Shown here: piece after piece, positions 8,181 through 17,717 of the stretch
How positions within the stretch are numbered: the first letter of the stretch is position 1
How the letters are laid out: the number at the start of each line of letters is the position of its first letter
From: Chroococcidiopsis sp. TS-821
GTDB taxonomy: Bacteria > Cyanobacteriota > Cyanobacteriia > Cyanobacteriales > Chroococcidiopsidaceae
DNA: 64,000 nucleotides
Assembly (NCBI RefSeq): GCF_002939305.1
Contig: NZ_MVDI01000002.1
Location: forward strand, 434,001-498,000
Direction: 5' to 3'
Notes under the pieces: model-generated
The model's database searches: none
The model's input: only the letters and a program-made list of their open reading frames with translations
Told to the model about the DNA's origin: nothing
Made by a program: the position numbers and the translations under genes

Positions 8181-8194
8181 TAAATTTACCTGCC

Positions 8195-8578
8195 CTACAA
8201 CTGATAAATTTCTAAAGGTAAGGCATCGGGATCTTGAAAAAAAGTGAAGCGTTTACCTGTTATTTCATCAACGCGAATTGGTTCTACCTCGACACCTTTT
8301 GACTGTAATTCGAGTACAGTTTTCTCTAAATCTTCCACCGCAAACGCAAGATGTCTTAAACCACAAGCTTCTGGGGTACTCGGTCTTGTGGGAGGATTGG
8401 GGAAGGAAAATAACTCAATCTGGTCTTTGCCAATTTGTAAATCTAGTTTGTAAGAGTTTCTGGCAGCTCGAAAAGTTTCGTTAATGATCGAACAGCCTAA
8501 AACTTCGACATAAAATTTTTTAGATCGTTCGTAGTCCGAACAAATAATTGCAACGTGATGAATTCCTGTAGTTTGCAT
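8195..8578 (-). CDS. gloA2: VOC-superfamily protein, glyoxalase-like (YaeR/GloA2 type)
   Basis: A 127-residue protein with the paired beta-alpha-beta modules of the vicinal oxygen chelate fold. Likely metal ligands are His in GIHHVAII, Glu in QIELFSFP, His in GLRHLAFAVEDL and Glu in LPLEIYQL. It resembles the YaeR/GloA2 branch rather than classical glyoxalase I, and the substrate is unknown. Its ATG lies 29 bp after the stop of the VWA gene, so the two probably form an operon. Confidence 0.75.
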   Translation of the reverse strand: MQTTGIHHVAIICSDYERSKKFYVEVLGCSIINETFRAARNSYKLDLQIGKDQIELFSFPNPPTRPSTPEACGLRHLAFAVEDLEKTVLELQSKGVEVEPIRVDEITGKRFTFFQDPDALPLEIYQL

Positions 8579-8607
8579 GAAAGCCTTGTTTAAACCTTGA
8601 ATTGTGA

Positions 8608-9864
8608 TTACGAATCTTGTAGGACTGTTTTAGAAACGATCCGCGTTTTCTTGCGATCGCCTTGGGAGAGTTCTTCTCCGGCTTGTAATCGCGTTGCAGA
8701 GGTTTGCAAGACAGTCGCCGCGCCTTTGTCGCCCATTTGTAGTGCAGTTTTGGCGGCGGTTTGTAGCATTGTGGCTGCGCCTGCGCGATCGCCTTGTTGG
8801 AGTTTTGTCTCAGCAAGTTGCGTTTGGCGATATTTTGCTAATGCCAAGATATGCGTTTGCACTTGTGAATTAATCGCGGGTTGATACGCGCGCGTTACAT
8901 TGATCGTCACAGGGATCGTCTCTGAAAGTAAGCCTGTACGATTCATTGCTGGGTCGTCATAACGGACTTGCAATTGCGCGATCGCTCTTTTACCTTCGGG
9001 TAACTGTCCAATATACAAGTTTGCCAAGACAACGCGCTGTACTTTCATCAAGTCACCTAAACGCACCGCAAAGCGTCCATCAGCTTCCTGTTGAACTGGT
9101 AACTCAATCGTATCCGGTGCAACTTGGGCAATTGGTTTAAGTTCTGCAAGGCGCACTTTCGGCATTAGTGACAATAGCAAATAAGCATTGGTCAACCCCA
9201 CTGTTGAGATCCGATTAAACAAGCGACTAAACGCATCGACGGCTTGTTCAGGATACTCAATATACGATAAAGTCCCACCACCAGCATCCGCAATTTGCTC
9301 TAAGACGTCTTGATTCCAGCGATCGCCAAAGCCTAAAGTATTAAGCGTGAGATTGTAACTTGCCGCAAGTTCTGCAAATTTGAGACAGCGTTGATTGTTA
9401 CCGTGTTCATTTTCACCATCGGTTAATAAAAATGCTTGGGAAATCGATTCTTTTTTACCTTTGGCAAGTTCTTCGATTCCTAGTCGCATACCATCGTCGA
9501 TTGCAGTTCCCCCTGCTGCTGAAAGACGTTTAATTTGCCGTTTGATGCTTTCGGGATCGTCAACAATTTGATTTGGAACTAACACTTTGGCACGGTGATC
9601 GAAAACGACAACGCTTAAGCGATCGACTCCAGGGGTAAGGCGATCGACAAGTTCATTCGCTGCTTGTTTTACAGTTTCTAAAGGATGCCCTTTCATCGAA
9701 CCGCTGTGGTCGAGGATCAGACAAAGATTAAGTGGTACACTGCGATTGAATTCAAAGTCAGCGTGCGTATCCGCCGCGATCGCGATCGCTAACTGCCGTT
9801 GACTGTTCGCTTGAGTTGCATCTAAATTGGCATCATTCAGCGCTGGTTGAATAGAGACCTTCAT
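8608..9864 (-). CDS. VWA domain protein
   Basis: A 418-residue protein with a von Willebrand factor A domain at about residues 45-220. The MIDAS motif DHSGSMKG (DxSxS) is intact, followed by TAIDDGMRLGI and LLTDGENEHGN. The C-terminal part is alpha-helical with TPR-like alanine-rich segments (AGAATMLQTAAKTALQMG). There is no signal peptide or transmembrane segment, so it appears cytosolic. Such proteins scaffold complexes through metal-dependent binding, but the partner here is unknown. A glyoxalase-like gene follows. Confidence 0.8.
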   Translation of the reverse strand: MKVSIQPALNDANLDATQANSQRQLAIAIAADTHADFEFNRSVPLNLCLILDHSGSMKGHPLETVKQAANELVDRLTPGVDRLSVVVFDHRAKVLVPNQIVDDPESIKRQIKRLSAAGGTAIDDGMRLGIEELAKGKKESISQAFLLTDGENEHGNNQRCLKFAELAASYNLTLNTLGFGDRWNQDVLEQIADAGGGTLSYIEYPEQAVDAFSRLFNRISTVGLTNAYLLLSLMPKVRLAELKPIAQVAPDTIELPVQQEADGRFAVRLGDLMKVQRVVLANLYIGQLPEGKRAIAQLQVRYDDPAMNRTGLLSETIPVTINVTRAYQPAINSQVQTHILALAKYRQTQLAETKLQQGDRAGAATMLQTAAKTALQMGDKGAATVLQTSATRLQAGEELSQGDRKKTRIVSKTVLQDS

Positions 9865-9890
9865 AACTTTAAATTCCTATTTCTTTAGAG

Positions 9891-9950
9891 TAATCAGTGA
9901 TGGGTAATCGGTAATCGATATTCTTGCCAATTACCAATGACCAGTTACCA
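9891..9950. repeat. Interspersed GGTAAT/ATTACC repeat
   Basis: The segment combines GGGTAATCGGTAATCG with CCAATTACCAATGACCAG and TTACC, forming an imperfect inverted repeat. Related copies occur at 18927-18949 (CCTGTTACCCATTACCAATT) and 20538-20585. These match the degenerate short repeats typical of cyanobacterial intergenic DNA. Confidence 0.5.
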
Positions 9951-10138
9951 TCCTGAAGATGTTTATTTTTACGAAATACTGATATAAACAGTTATAACTA
10001 ATACTCAGAATATCCTAAGCTTGGAATTGTTTGCAGGCTTAAGTGTACTGATAGCGAGTAAACCGTACTCCGGCTTCGTTTCAGCACGCGTTAGGATGTA
10101 CTAAAGATCAAAGCGATATTTTAGGCAATTAATTGTCT

Positions 10139-10798
10139 ATGGAATCACCCATCAAGGCTGTTCAAGCGCCCTACTACGGCGATAACTTCTACCGTACACC
10201 GCCACCCGACTTACCTTCTCTACTACTGAAGGAACGAATCGTTTACTTAGGGATGCCGTTAGTTCCTGCAGTGACAGAATTACTCATTGCCGAACTACTA
10301 TACCTCCAATCAGAAGATCCCGAAAAGCCGATTCGAATTTATATCAACTCTACCGGTACTTCAGGTTACAGTGGCGAACTTGTTGGTTTTGAAACCGAAG
10401 CTTTTGCAATCTACGACACGATGAAGTACATCAAGCCTCCGATCCATACGATTTGTATTGGGATGGCAATGGGAATGTCTGCGATGTTACTCAGTGCGGG
10501 AACAAAAGGCTGTCGTGCTAGCTTACCTCATGCAACCATCGTCTTGCATCAACCAAAGAGCTATGCTCAAGGTCAAGCTACTGATATTCAAATTCGCGCC
10601 AAAGAAGTGCTAGCAAATAAAGCTGCAATGCTCGATATCCTAGCAAGCACCACTGGTCAACCCCGTGAAAAGATTGAAAAGGATATGGATCGGTTGTTCT
10701 ACATATCTCCGCAGCAAGCTGTAGAGTATGGTTTGATCGACCGCGTGTTGACGAAAGAAGACCTCGCGAGTCCGCAACTACCCGCAGGAGTTATTTAG
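10139..10798 (+). CDS. clpR: ClpR, non-catalytic Clp protease core subunit
   Basis: A 219-residue ClpP-family protein from ATG 10139; an upstream TTG at 10133 adds two residues only. The nucleophile region reads GMAMGMSAML, so Ser is replaced by Gly112. His137 is kept (TIVLHQPK) but the catalytic Asp is replaced by Leu186 (DMDRLFY). A ClpR-specific insertion is visible around TGTSGYSGELVGFETE. In cyanobacteria ClpR forms a mixed ring with ClpP3, and the next gene supplies the active partner. Confidence 0.9.
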   Translation: MESPIKAVQAPYYGDNFYRTPPPDLPSLLLKERIVYLGMPLVPAVTELLIAELLYLQSEDPEKPIRIYINSTGTSGYSGELVGFETEAFAIYDTMKYIKPPIHTICIGMAMGMSAMLLSAGTKGCRASLPHATIVLHQPKSYAQGQATDIQIRAKEVLANKAAMLDILASTTGQPREKIEKDMDRLFYISPQQAVEYGLIDRVLTKEDLASPQLPAGVI

Positions 10799-10800
10799 TG

Positions 10801-10940
10801 ACTAGTAGCTAGTGGCTAGCAGCCTAGTATTAAGATCTCACTAAGCATCAAGTTCTAACCACTAGTAACTAATCACTAGCCACTCTTGTTTCAAGATTCC
10901 ACTGAGCATCAAATTCTAATCACTAGCCACTCATATATCA
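10801..10940. repeat. CTAG-rich degenerate intergenic repeats between clpR and clpP
   Basis: The spacer is built of variations on ACTAGTAACTAATCACTAGC, with a direct repeat of about 35 bp (CATCAAGTTCTAACCACTAG... and CATCAAATTCTAATCACTAG...). Similar TAG-rich strings occur after clpP (11575-11615), after the binding-protein gene (14497-14520) and at 3296-3345. No gene is present here. Confidence 0.45.
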
Positions 10941-10974
10941 ATAGCTTAACTTCCTACTAAACTTGGAGTGTAAT

Positions 10975-11568
10975 ATGCCAATTGGCGTTCCTAAAGTCCC
11001 CTATCGGATGCCTGGGGAACCTTATACACAATGGATAGACATCTACAATCGCCTTTACCGCGAACGTATTATTTTTCTGGGTAGAGAGGTTGATGACGAA
11101 ATTGCTAACCAAATCATCGCGGTGATGTTGTATCTAGATTCCGAAGATCCAGGCAAGGATATTTACCTTTACATTAACTCGCCTGGTGGGATGGTAACAT
11201 CGGGTATGGCAATCTATGACACGATGCAGCACATCAAATCAGATGTCGTGACAATTTGCGTCGGTTTAGCCGCCTCGATGGGATCTTTCTTGCTAGCAGC
11301 TGGAACTAAAGGGAAACGACTTGCATTACCGCATTCGCGCATCATGATTCACCAACCTTCGGGTGGAACTCGCGGACAAGCAACCGATATTGAAATTGAA
11401 GCGCGGGAAATTCTCCGCATTCGTCACCAGTTAAATCAGATTTATGCTGAGAATACTGGTCAGCCGATCGAAAAAATCGAAAAAGACATGGATCGTGACT
11501 TTTTCATGTCCGCTGAAGAAGCGAAGCAATACGGTTTGATTGATAAAGTGATTGAAGAAAGACCGTAG
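10975..11568 (+). CDS. clpP: ATP-dependent Clp protease proteolytic subunit ClpP
   Basis: A 197-residue serine peptidase from ATG 10975; the in-frame TTG at 10963 is less likely because GGAG at 10964-10967 is well placed for this ATG. The triad is complete: Ser101 (GLAASMGSF), His126 ([10 protein letters not shown]) and Asp175 (MDRDFFMS). It follows clpR by 176 bp, matching the conserved clpR-clpP3 pair, which forms a mixed proteolytic core working with ClpC. It lacks the ClpR insertion. Confidence 0.92.
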   Translation: MPIGVPKVPYRMPGEPYTQWIDIYNRLYRERIIFLGREVDDEIANQIIAVMLYLDSEDPGKDIYLYINSPGGMVTSGMAIYDTMQHIKSDVVTICVGLAASMGSFLLAAGTKGKRLALPHSRIMIHQPSGGTRGQATDIEIEAREILRIRHQLNQIYAENTGQPIEKIEKDMDRDFFMSAEEAKQYGLIDKVIEERP

Positions 11569-11632
11569 AAGTTGGCCATTAGTTAGTAGCTTTTTGCTAA
11601 TAGCTAATGGCTAATTGTAAATCATAAGGAAA

Positions 11633-12229
11633 ATGACAGGTTATTACCAAGTATTAGGATTAACAGCGGAAGCAACTCTTGAGGAAATTAAAGCAGCTTA
11701 CCGTAAATTAGTACAGCAGTATCATCCTGATCTTAACCCTGGCGATCGGCAAGCAAGGGAGAAATTTATTGCGATTACAGAGGCTTATAAAAAACTAATT
11801 GACTCAGTGCAATCAACACAAGCACGACAACAAGATAACGCTAAAAAGCAACCGTCAGTACAACGCAAGTCTTCCGCAACAAAAGTTACTCGTAAAGACA
11901 CCGCTCCTTATGTACCTCCGCTATCTGCATTTGAATTTCAAGTGAAGTGGAATTCTTATCGAGAATTGCAGAAATTGTGGAAGAAGAACAGATTTACCCA
12001 AGCGATCGCTCTTGCGGAAACCCTCGCCCAAAAACTCCCGCAAGACCCTGAAGTCAGATCGTGGCTAGCCAGCAGTTATCAACGCTGGGGACGACAATTG
12101 ATCGGCGATCGCCAACTGGAAACTGCGAGAATTTATCTCAAAAAAGCTTTAAAAACCGATCCGCACAACCGTTCATTATGGTCTGAAGTCGAACGCGATT
12201 TTCGCCGGATGGAAAGAATTTTTAGATAA
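11633..12229 (+). CDS. DnaJ-domain protein with C-terminal TPR-like region
   Basis: A 198-residue protein. Residues 3-62 form a J domain with the HPD tripeptide ([16 protein letters not shown]) that stimulates DnaK ATPase activity. A basic, glutamine-rich linker follows (about 63-98), then helical repeats (about 105-195) ending in [19 protein letters not shown], which resembles a TPR unit. There is no zinc-finger domain, so it is a type III J-protein, probably a specialised DnaK co-chaperone. Confidence 0.85.
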   Translation: MTGYYQVLGLTAEATLEEIKAAYRKLVQQYHPDLNPGDRQAREKFIAITEAYKKLIDSVQSTQARQQDNAKKQPSVQRKSSATKVTRKDTAPYVPPLSAFEFQVKWNSYRELQKLWKKNRFTQAIALAETLAQKLPQDPEVRSWLASSYQRWGRQLIGDRQLETARIYLKKALKTDPHNRSLWSEVERDFRRMERIFR

Positions 12230-12259
12230 ATTGCCCTCATTTTAGTTGAGAGCTAATAC

Positions 12260-12828
12260 TTATTCTATAGATTTAATAATTTCAACTGCCTGTTGGTACA
12301 AGTCTAATTTCCCTTGCTTAATTAGCAAGTTTTTTGCTGTAAAAAGATCGCTTAAGGCATGTTTGTCATTTAATTTATACCGTATGATACCTCGATAATA
12401 ATAAGCTTCAGCATAATTGGGATTGAGTTGTATAGCACGAGTGTAATCTGCAATCGCTTTTTGCTTGTCTCCTAGTTCGTCATAAAGAACTCCTCGGTCA
12501 TAGTAGGCGATCGCGTAGTTTGGTGCTAACTGAATTGCCATATGATAATCCACAAGCGCTGCTTGTAAATCTCCAGCTTGACGACGCGCTACGCCTCGAT
12601 ACGCCTCACCCACGCTGGTGCATACCTAGGATTAAGTTTAATAAATGCATTAGTATCCGTTAACGCGGTATTAAGTTGGCGATCGTGCTTAGTTTTTGAA
12701 ATCTGACAAGACTGACTTAATAGTTCACTCAGGTTGGAATCAGGTAAAGCTAAAGTAATATCTGAGTACCCTGTTAGGATAGTTACTACACTAATAATTC
12801 CTAGTGGTATGCGCCAGTGAGTTAGCAT
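12260..12828 (-). pseudogene. Secreted TPR protein broken by a frameshift
   Basis: Two overlapping frames read as one gene. Frame one (12828 to 12589) gives a signal peptide (MLTHWRIPLGIISVVTIL) and the first TPR start, NPRYAPAWV, then stops. Frame two (12613 to 12260) continues GVARRQAGDLQAALVDYHM and two more full 34-residue TPR units (APNYAIAYYDRGVLYDELGD; NPNYAEAYYYRG). At the junction the minus strand reads GTGAGGCGTATCGAGGCGTA. Removing five bases (AGGCG) restores WVYRGVARRQAGD with exact TPR spacing, so a 5-bp insertion, perhaps copied from the nearby GAGGCGTA, probably broke the gene. Confidence 0.6.
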
Positions 12829-12962
12829 AGACTTTCTATATATTCAAGGTTTCTATTGTTATTCCCCAAGAATCTAGTTTGCTAACATTTCTTAATTATT
12901 CACTCGCGTAACAGTAATTCCTACGTTTTTTTGCTTGAAGAAAGTTATTATTAATACTTACT

Positions 12963-13223
12963 ATGTCTAACGAGAAAATTCAGGTGACAGTTAAATTATT
13001 CGCTGCGTATCAAGAAGCCTGTGGCACGTCAGAATTGATATTAGAATTTCCGCAAGGTACGCCAGTAGTAGAGGTACGCGATCGCCTCATCCAAGAACAC
13101 CCAGAACTCAACCAATGGCGCGACATTACTCGGTTTGGCATTAACTTGCAATTTGTCGAACCAGAAACGCTGCTTAATGACGGTGATGAGGTAGTGTTAA
13201 TTCCGCCAGTCAGCGGGGGTTAA
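12963..13223 (+). CDS. moaD: MoaD/ThiS-family sulfur carrier
   Basis: An 86-residue ubiquitin-fold protein (VTVKLFAAYQEACG, then GDEVVLIPPVSGG) ending in the diglycine that is adenylated and thiocarboxylated in sulfur-transfer pathways. The LIPPVSGG ending and length fit MoaD, the small subunit of molybdopterin synthase, better than ThiS. No other molybdenum-cofactor genes are adjacent, so a role in another sulfur-carrier reaction remains possible. Confidence 0.8.
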   Translation: MSNEKIQVTVKLFAAYQEACGTSELILEFPQGTPVVEVRDRLIQEHPELNQWRDITRFGINLQFVEPETLLNDGDEVVLIPPVSGG

Positions 13224-13430
13224 TTTAGCATTTCATCCGCTACGCAGCCAATCGGCAAAAATCGTTGAATATTTATTGCAGAATGTAGCAAAATTTATAG
13301 AAAGCATTATCTTCTACAAGCTAGGTTTTAATCTGCTATTAGGAAAAAGCTTATTGAGTTTGGTCTCAAATAAGTTACTGCTAGGTGAGCATTCGATTCA
13401 AAAACAGCTACTCGTTAGGAATAACAAACG

Positions 13431-14495
13431 ATGAAAAACAAGCCATTAATGTTTATTCTCAGTATTTGCATTGTAACTTTAGTGGCTTTCTGCTTTCCAG
13501 ATTCCGCACAAGCCAAAGACTGCACTTTGCGGATAATCGGCTGGGAAGGATACATGGATCAATCGTTTGCTAAGCCATTTGAACAAAAGTATGGGTGTAA
13601 AGTTGTTGCTACCTATGCAGGTTCTTCAGATGAAATGTACGCCAAGATCAAAGCAAGTAAAGGTAAAACTTACGATTTAGTGACAGCATCAGGAGACTTG
13701 ACAAAAAGATTATACGATGCTGGCTTAGTAGAACCGCTAGATTTATCCAAAGTACCAAACTATCAAGACCTGCTACCAACTTTCCAAAAACCACCTTACA
13801 ATACTTTTAACGGTCAACCTTACGGTGTTTCAATTGCCTGGGGACCAGATTTTCTGATTTATGATAAAACAGTTATTAAATCAGAACCACAAACTTGGAA
13901 AATTCTCTACGAACCGCAATACAAAGGTAAAGTTTCGCTACCCGATTACCCAATTTTTAATGCAGACGTTGCGCTTTGGAATGGGTATTCAAATATCTTT
14001 GAATTAAGTCAAGAAAAGTTAGAACAAGAGATAAAACCAAAGCTTTTTCCACTACGTCCGCAAGTACGTAAGTTTTGGAATAGTCAAGGCGAACTCGCAC
14101 AATTATTTTTAAATAAAGAAATAGCACTAGCCTGGGGATGGCCCGTTGCCATTGAAGAACTTAAACGCGCTAACTTTCCTGTTGGTGCAACAATTCCCCA
14201 AGAAGGAACAACTGGCTGGAGTGACTCTTGGATGATGATTAAAAACTCACCCAATCAAGATATAGCTTATGCTTGGATGAACTATATGCTGACTGGTGCA
14301 GCCCAAAAACAAATGACCGAGATTACAGGTTACTGGCCAGTCTCCAGCCAAATCTTACCACTGCTTACTGCTGAACAACAAGCAGAATTGCATCTTGACG
14401 ACGTAGAAAACTTCTACAACAAAATTCACTTTTGGGAAACAGTTCCTAACTACGATAACTGGGTAGCACTGTGGAACGAATTCCGAGGACAGTAG
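13431..14495 (+). CDS. potD: Polyamine ABC transporter substrate-binding protein
   Basis: A 354-residue protein with signal peptide residues 1-28 (cleavage near AQA-KDC). The mature part is a spermidine/putrescine-type binding protein (LRIIGWEGYMDQSFAKPFEQ, KTYDLVTASGDL, GVSIAWGPDFLIYD). It would capture polyamines in the periplasm for the two permeases encoded next. The downstream aminoaldehyde-type dehydrogenase supports putrescine as ligand. Its ATG 13431 directly precedes the signal peptide. Confidence 0.85.
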   Translation: MKNKPLMFILSICIVTLVAFCFPDSAQAKDCTLRIIGWEGYMDQSFAKPFEQKYGCKVVATYAGSSDEMYAKIKASKGKTYDLVTASGDLTKRLYDAGLVEPLDLSKVPNYQDLLPTFQKPPYNTFNGQPYGVSIAWGPDFLIYDKTVIKSEPQTWKILYEPQYKGKVSLPDYPIFNADVALWNGYSNIFELSQEKLEQEIKPKLFPLRPQVRKFWNSQGELAQLFLNKEIALAWGWPVAIEELKRANFPVGATIPQEGTTGWSDSWMMIKNSPNQDIAYAWMNYMLTGAAQKQMTEITGYWPVSSQILPLLTAEQQAELHLDDVENFYNKIHFWETVPNYDNWVALWNEFRGQ

Positions 14496-14587
14496 AAGCG
14501 GCTAGTGGTTAGCGATTAGAAATGTTTTAGGCTAAGGTAATTCACGCTTTCTTTGCGTGTTTGTGGTTCGCTCAAAATCCTATTTCA

Positions 14588-15466
14588 ATGACAACATCAA
14601 CTCTCTTCAAACAACAGCCAAAAAAAAACTTACCAACAGGATTTTGGGTAAGCTTTTTTCCACCTTCATTGTGGATGATTAGCTTCTATTTCATTCCCAT
14701 AATAGTCTTACTTAGCTACGCCTTTATGCAGCACGAATACGTGCAAATTATTCCCAAATTTACTTGGGAAAATTTTATTCAAATTATCAATAATTCAGGG
14801 TATCGAAATACATTATTTCGTACTTTATACATCGCCACAATCGTCACAGTAATTAATGCATTACTAGCCTTTCCAGTGGCTTATTTTATTGCTTTATATG
14901 CAGGAAAAAACAAACAATTGCTAACGCTATTAATATTATTACCACTATGGTCAAGCTACTTAGTACGAGTATTTGCGTGGCGAATTATTTTAGGTTACAA
15001 CGGAGTTCTTAACAGCTTCTTGATTTCAATAGGAATTCTCGCCGAACCTTCTTCTTTATTTCTCTACAATCAATTTTCAATGGTAGTGACGCTGTGTTAT
15101 GTGTGGCTACCATTTATGATTTTGCCGCTAGTTACCGCCTTAGAAAGATTGCCGAGAAACTTACTCGAAGCATCAGCAGATTTAGGCGCAAATCCTTGGT
15201 ATACTTTCCGCAAAGTGACATTTCCTTTGGTATTACCTGGACTCTTGGCAGGGGGAATATCTGTTTTTAGCTTAACTGTAGGAGACTACATTACCGCTTC
15301 ATTAGTTGGTGGTGCGGGTGATATTCTTGTGGGAAATATTGTTGCTAGTCAGTTTGGTGTAGCAGATAATTGGCCATTGGGTGCGGCGTTTGCCTTAGTA
15401 ATTCTACTGTTATTATTTGGGCTAATGACAATTCTCTCGCGTCAAGGCGTACTGGAGAATTTATGA
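14588..15466 (+). CDS. potB: Polyamine ABC transporter permease (PotB-like)
   Basis: About 292 residues from ATG 14588 (an upstream TTG at 14561 is less likely). Six transmembrane helices are predicted. The cytoplasmic EAA loop reads LEASADLGANPWYTFRKVTF, the contact site for the ATPase. It belongs to the PotB/binding-protein-dependent permease family. The stop overlaps the next start (ATGA at 15463), showing translational coupling with the second permease. Confidence 0.88.
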   Translation: MTTSTLFKQQPKKNLPTGFWVSFFPPSLWMISFYFIPIIVLLSYAFMQHEYVQIIPKFTWENFIQIINNSGYRNTLFRTLYIATIVTVINALLAFPVAYFIALYAGKNKQLLTLLILLPLWSSYLVRVFAWRIILGYNGVLNSFLISIGILAEPSSLFLYNQFSMVVTLCYVWLPFMILPLVTALERLPRNLLEASADLGANPWYTFRKVTFPLVLPGLLAGGISVFSLTVGDYITASLVGGAGDILVGNIVASQFGVADNWPLGAAFALVILLLLFGLMTILSRQGVLENL

Positions 15467-16221
15467 AACAGCTTTTAGGTGGGTGGACAATTCTCGTTTA
15501 CTTGTTCATGTATCTACCCATCTTGGTGATTGTTGTTTTCAGCTTCAGTCAGGGAAGGGTGTTAGCGTTGCCGATTCAAGGTTGGACAGTAGATTGGTAC
15601 AGTGCAGCTTTATCCGACGATCGCTTACAAGCAGGTTTATTTAATAGTATACGAGTGGCGATCGCCGCCACATCCATCGCCGCTATTTTAGGAACACTCG
15701 CCGCTTTTGCTATCCAAAAATATCAATTCTTCGGTAAAAATGCGTTTCGTACCGCCGCCATACTACCCATAATTTTGCCTGGAATCGTCACTGGTGTGGC
15801 GATGTTAAGTTTTTTCTCAACATTAGATTTACCGCTCGGACTTTTAACCGTCATTATCGGTCACGCCACGTTTGGGTTTCCTGTCGTTTTTAATACTGTC
15901 GCCGCGCGGATTTCACAGTTACCCCGCAGTTTAGAAGAAGCCGCCGCTGATTTAGGAGCACCGCCTTGGGAAGCATTTTGGAAAGTGGTATTTCCAGGAA
16001 TACGTTCAGCTTTGATTTCAGCAACGCTGTTAGCTTTTACCTTAAGCTTTGACGAAATCATTGTCACAATTTTTCTCACAGGTCAAGATAACACTTTACC
16101 AATGGAAATTTGGGCAAGGTTACGTTTTGGAATTACACCCGAAATCAACGCTACAGTGACATTAATTCTTTTGTTTTCGATTTGTTTGGTGTTGTTAAGT
16201 CAAAAATTTGCCCGCGAGTAG
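15463..16221 (+). CDS. potC: Polyamine ABC transporter permease (PotC-like)
   Basis: About 252 residues, beginning at ATG 15463 in an ATGA overlap with the preceding permease. Six transmembrane helices surround the EAA loop (LEEAAADLGAPPWEAFWKVV). An N-terminal extension seen in the longer open frame lies inside potB and is not real. It forms the heterodimeric channel with PotB. Confidence 0.88.
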   Translation: MKQLLGGWTILVYLFMYLPILVIVVFSFSQGRVLALPIQGWTVDWYSAALSDDRLQAGLFNSIRVAIAATSIAAILGTLAAFAIQKYQFFGKNAFRTAAILPIILPGIVTGVAMLSFFSTLDLPLGLLTVIIGHATFGFPVVFNTVAARISQLPRSLEEAAADLGAPPWEAFWKVVFPGIRSALISATLLAFTLSFDEIIVTIFLTGQDNTLPMEIWARLRFGITPEINATVTLILLFSICLVLLSQKFARE

Positions 16222-16231
16222 GATACTTGCT

Positions 16232-17710
16232 ATGGAACAGTACAAGATGATCGTCAATGGCGAAGCCGTAGCAGCGGTAAGCGCCAATTGGGAAACTGTC
16301 ATTAACCCCGCAACCGAAGATGGAATCGCCGAGGTTCCCCAAGCTGACTATACTGACGTTGATAACGCGGTCAAAGCCGCAAAATCTGCTTTTACAAGTT
16401 GGTCGCAATTAAGTCCAGGAGAACGCAGTACATTAATTTATAAACTCGCCGACGCTTTAGAAGCAAAAACCGACCAACTTGCCCAAATGGAAAGTCTTAG
16501 CGCGGGTAAACCAATGAAACTCGTTGCTAATGGTGACGTTCCTTTTGCGATTGATAATATCCGTTACTTTGCTGGTCAAGCAAGAGTGATTGATGGAATT
16601 GCCACAAAAGAATTTGTTTCTGGCTACACCTCCACAATTCGTCGCGAACCAGTGGGAGTTGTCGCCTCGATCGCACCGTGGAATTATCCGATTATGATGG
16701 CAGCGTGGAAAATTGCCCCAGCGATCGCCGCCGGAAACACCGTAGTTATTAAACCTGCGCCGCAAACACCGTTAACGACTTTGATGTTGGCACAAACCGC
16801 GTTAGAAGTCGGCTTTCCTCCTGGTGTGATTAATGTTGTCACAGGTGGTGCGAGTGTAGGGGAACCATTAGTATCGCATTCTGATGTCCGGATGGTGTCG
16901 TTTACAGGTTCGACGCGTACCGGAAAACGCATTATGGAACTTGCCGCACAAAAAGTAACGCGAGTACATTTAGAACTCGGTGGGAAAGCGCCGTTTATTG
17001 TTTTTGCGGATGCGGATATCGCCGCCGCCGCGCAAGGTGCAGTTGTCGGTGCTTATATTAATACTGGACAAGATTGTACTGCTGCTACGCGAATTTTAGT
17101 CGAGCGATCGCGCTATCAAGAGTTTCTCAGTGCATTTACTGAATTGGCACAGCAAGTGCGTTTGGGAACGCCGCAAGCCGAAACTACCGACATGGGACCC
17201 TTAATTTCTGCCGACCAGCGACAACGAGTTCATGGCTTTGTCGAACGTGCCAAAAATGATGGTATTTCTCTGAAATTAGGCGGAGAAATGCCGGATGGTA
17301 AAGGCTTTTTTTATCAACCAACAATCTTCACTGATGCACCAACCCAAAGTGAAATTATGCAAGAAGAAGTGTTTGGTCCAGTGGTAGTCGTCAATGCCAT
17401 TGATTCTGAACAAGAAGCGATCGCGGTTGCTAATGATGTCAAATACGGCTTAGCTGCATCTGTTTGGACTAAAGACGTTGCCAAAGCTTGGCGCGTTGCT
17501 AGTGCGTTAGAATTTGGCACAGTTTGGATTAACGATCACTTACCTTTATCGTCTGAAATGCCGCATGGCGGTTTTAAAGAATCGGGTTTTGGCAAAGATT
17601 TATCGCGCTACGCCATGGAAGAGTATACGATCGCGAAACATATTATGTTCGATCTCAGTGGAGATGTGAGAAAACCTTGGCACTTTACTGCATTTGGTGA
17701 TGCGGAATGA
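16232..17710 (+). CDS. Aminobutyraldehyde-type NAD-dependent aldehyde dehydrogenase
   Basis: About 492 residues from ATG 16232. The aldehyde dehydrogenase signatures are intact: PWNYPIMMAAWKIAPAIAAG, the FTGSTRTGK cofactor loop, catalytic Glu in LELGGKAPF and nucleophilic Cys in NTGQDCTAATR. Within the family it resembles gamma-aminobutyraldehyde and betaine aldehyde dehydrogenases, which oxidise the aldehyde produced from putrescine to GABA. It starts 10 bp after the potC stop, so transport and catabolism are joined in one operon. The exact substrate is inferred from context. Confidence 0.8.
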   Translation: MEQYKMIVNGEAVAAVSANWETVINPATEDGIAEVPQADYTDVDNAVKAAKSAFTSWSQLSPGERSTLIYKLADALEAKTDQLAQMESLSAGKPMKLVANGDVPFAIDNIRYFAGQARVIDGIATKEFVSGYTSTIRREPVGVVASIAPWNYPIMMAAWKIAPAIAAGNTVVIKPAPQTPLTTLMLAQTALEVGFPPGVINVVTGGASVGEPLVSHSDVRMVSFTGSTRTGKRIMELAAQKVTRVHLELGGKAPFIVFADADIAAAAQGAVVGAYINTGQDCTAATRILVERSRYQEFLSAFTELAQQVRLGTPQAETTDMGPLISADQRQRVHGFVERAKNDGISLKLGGEMPDGKGFFYQPTIFTDAPTQSEIMQEEVFGPVVVVNAIDSEQEAIAVANDVKYGLAASVWTKDVAKAWRVASALEFGTVWINDHLPLSSEMPHGGFKESGFGKDLSRYAMEEYTIAKHIMFDLSGDVRKPWHFTAFGDAE

Positions 17711-17717
17711 TTTTGTA

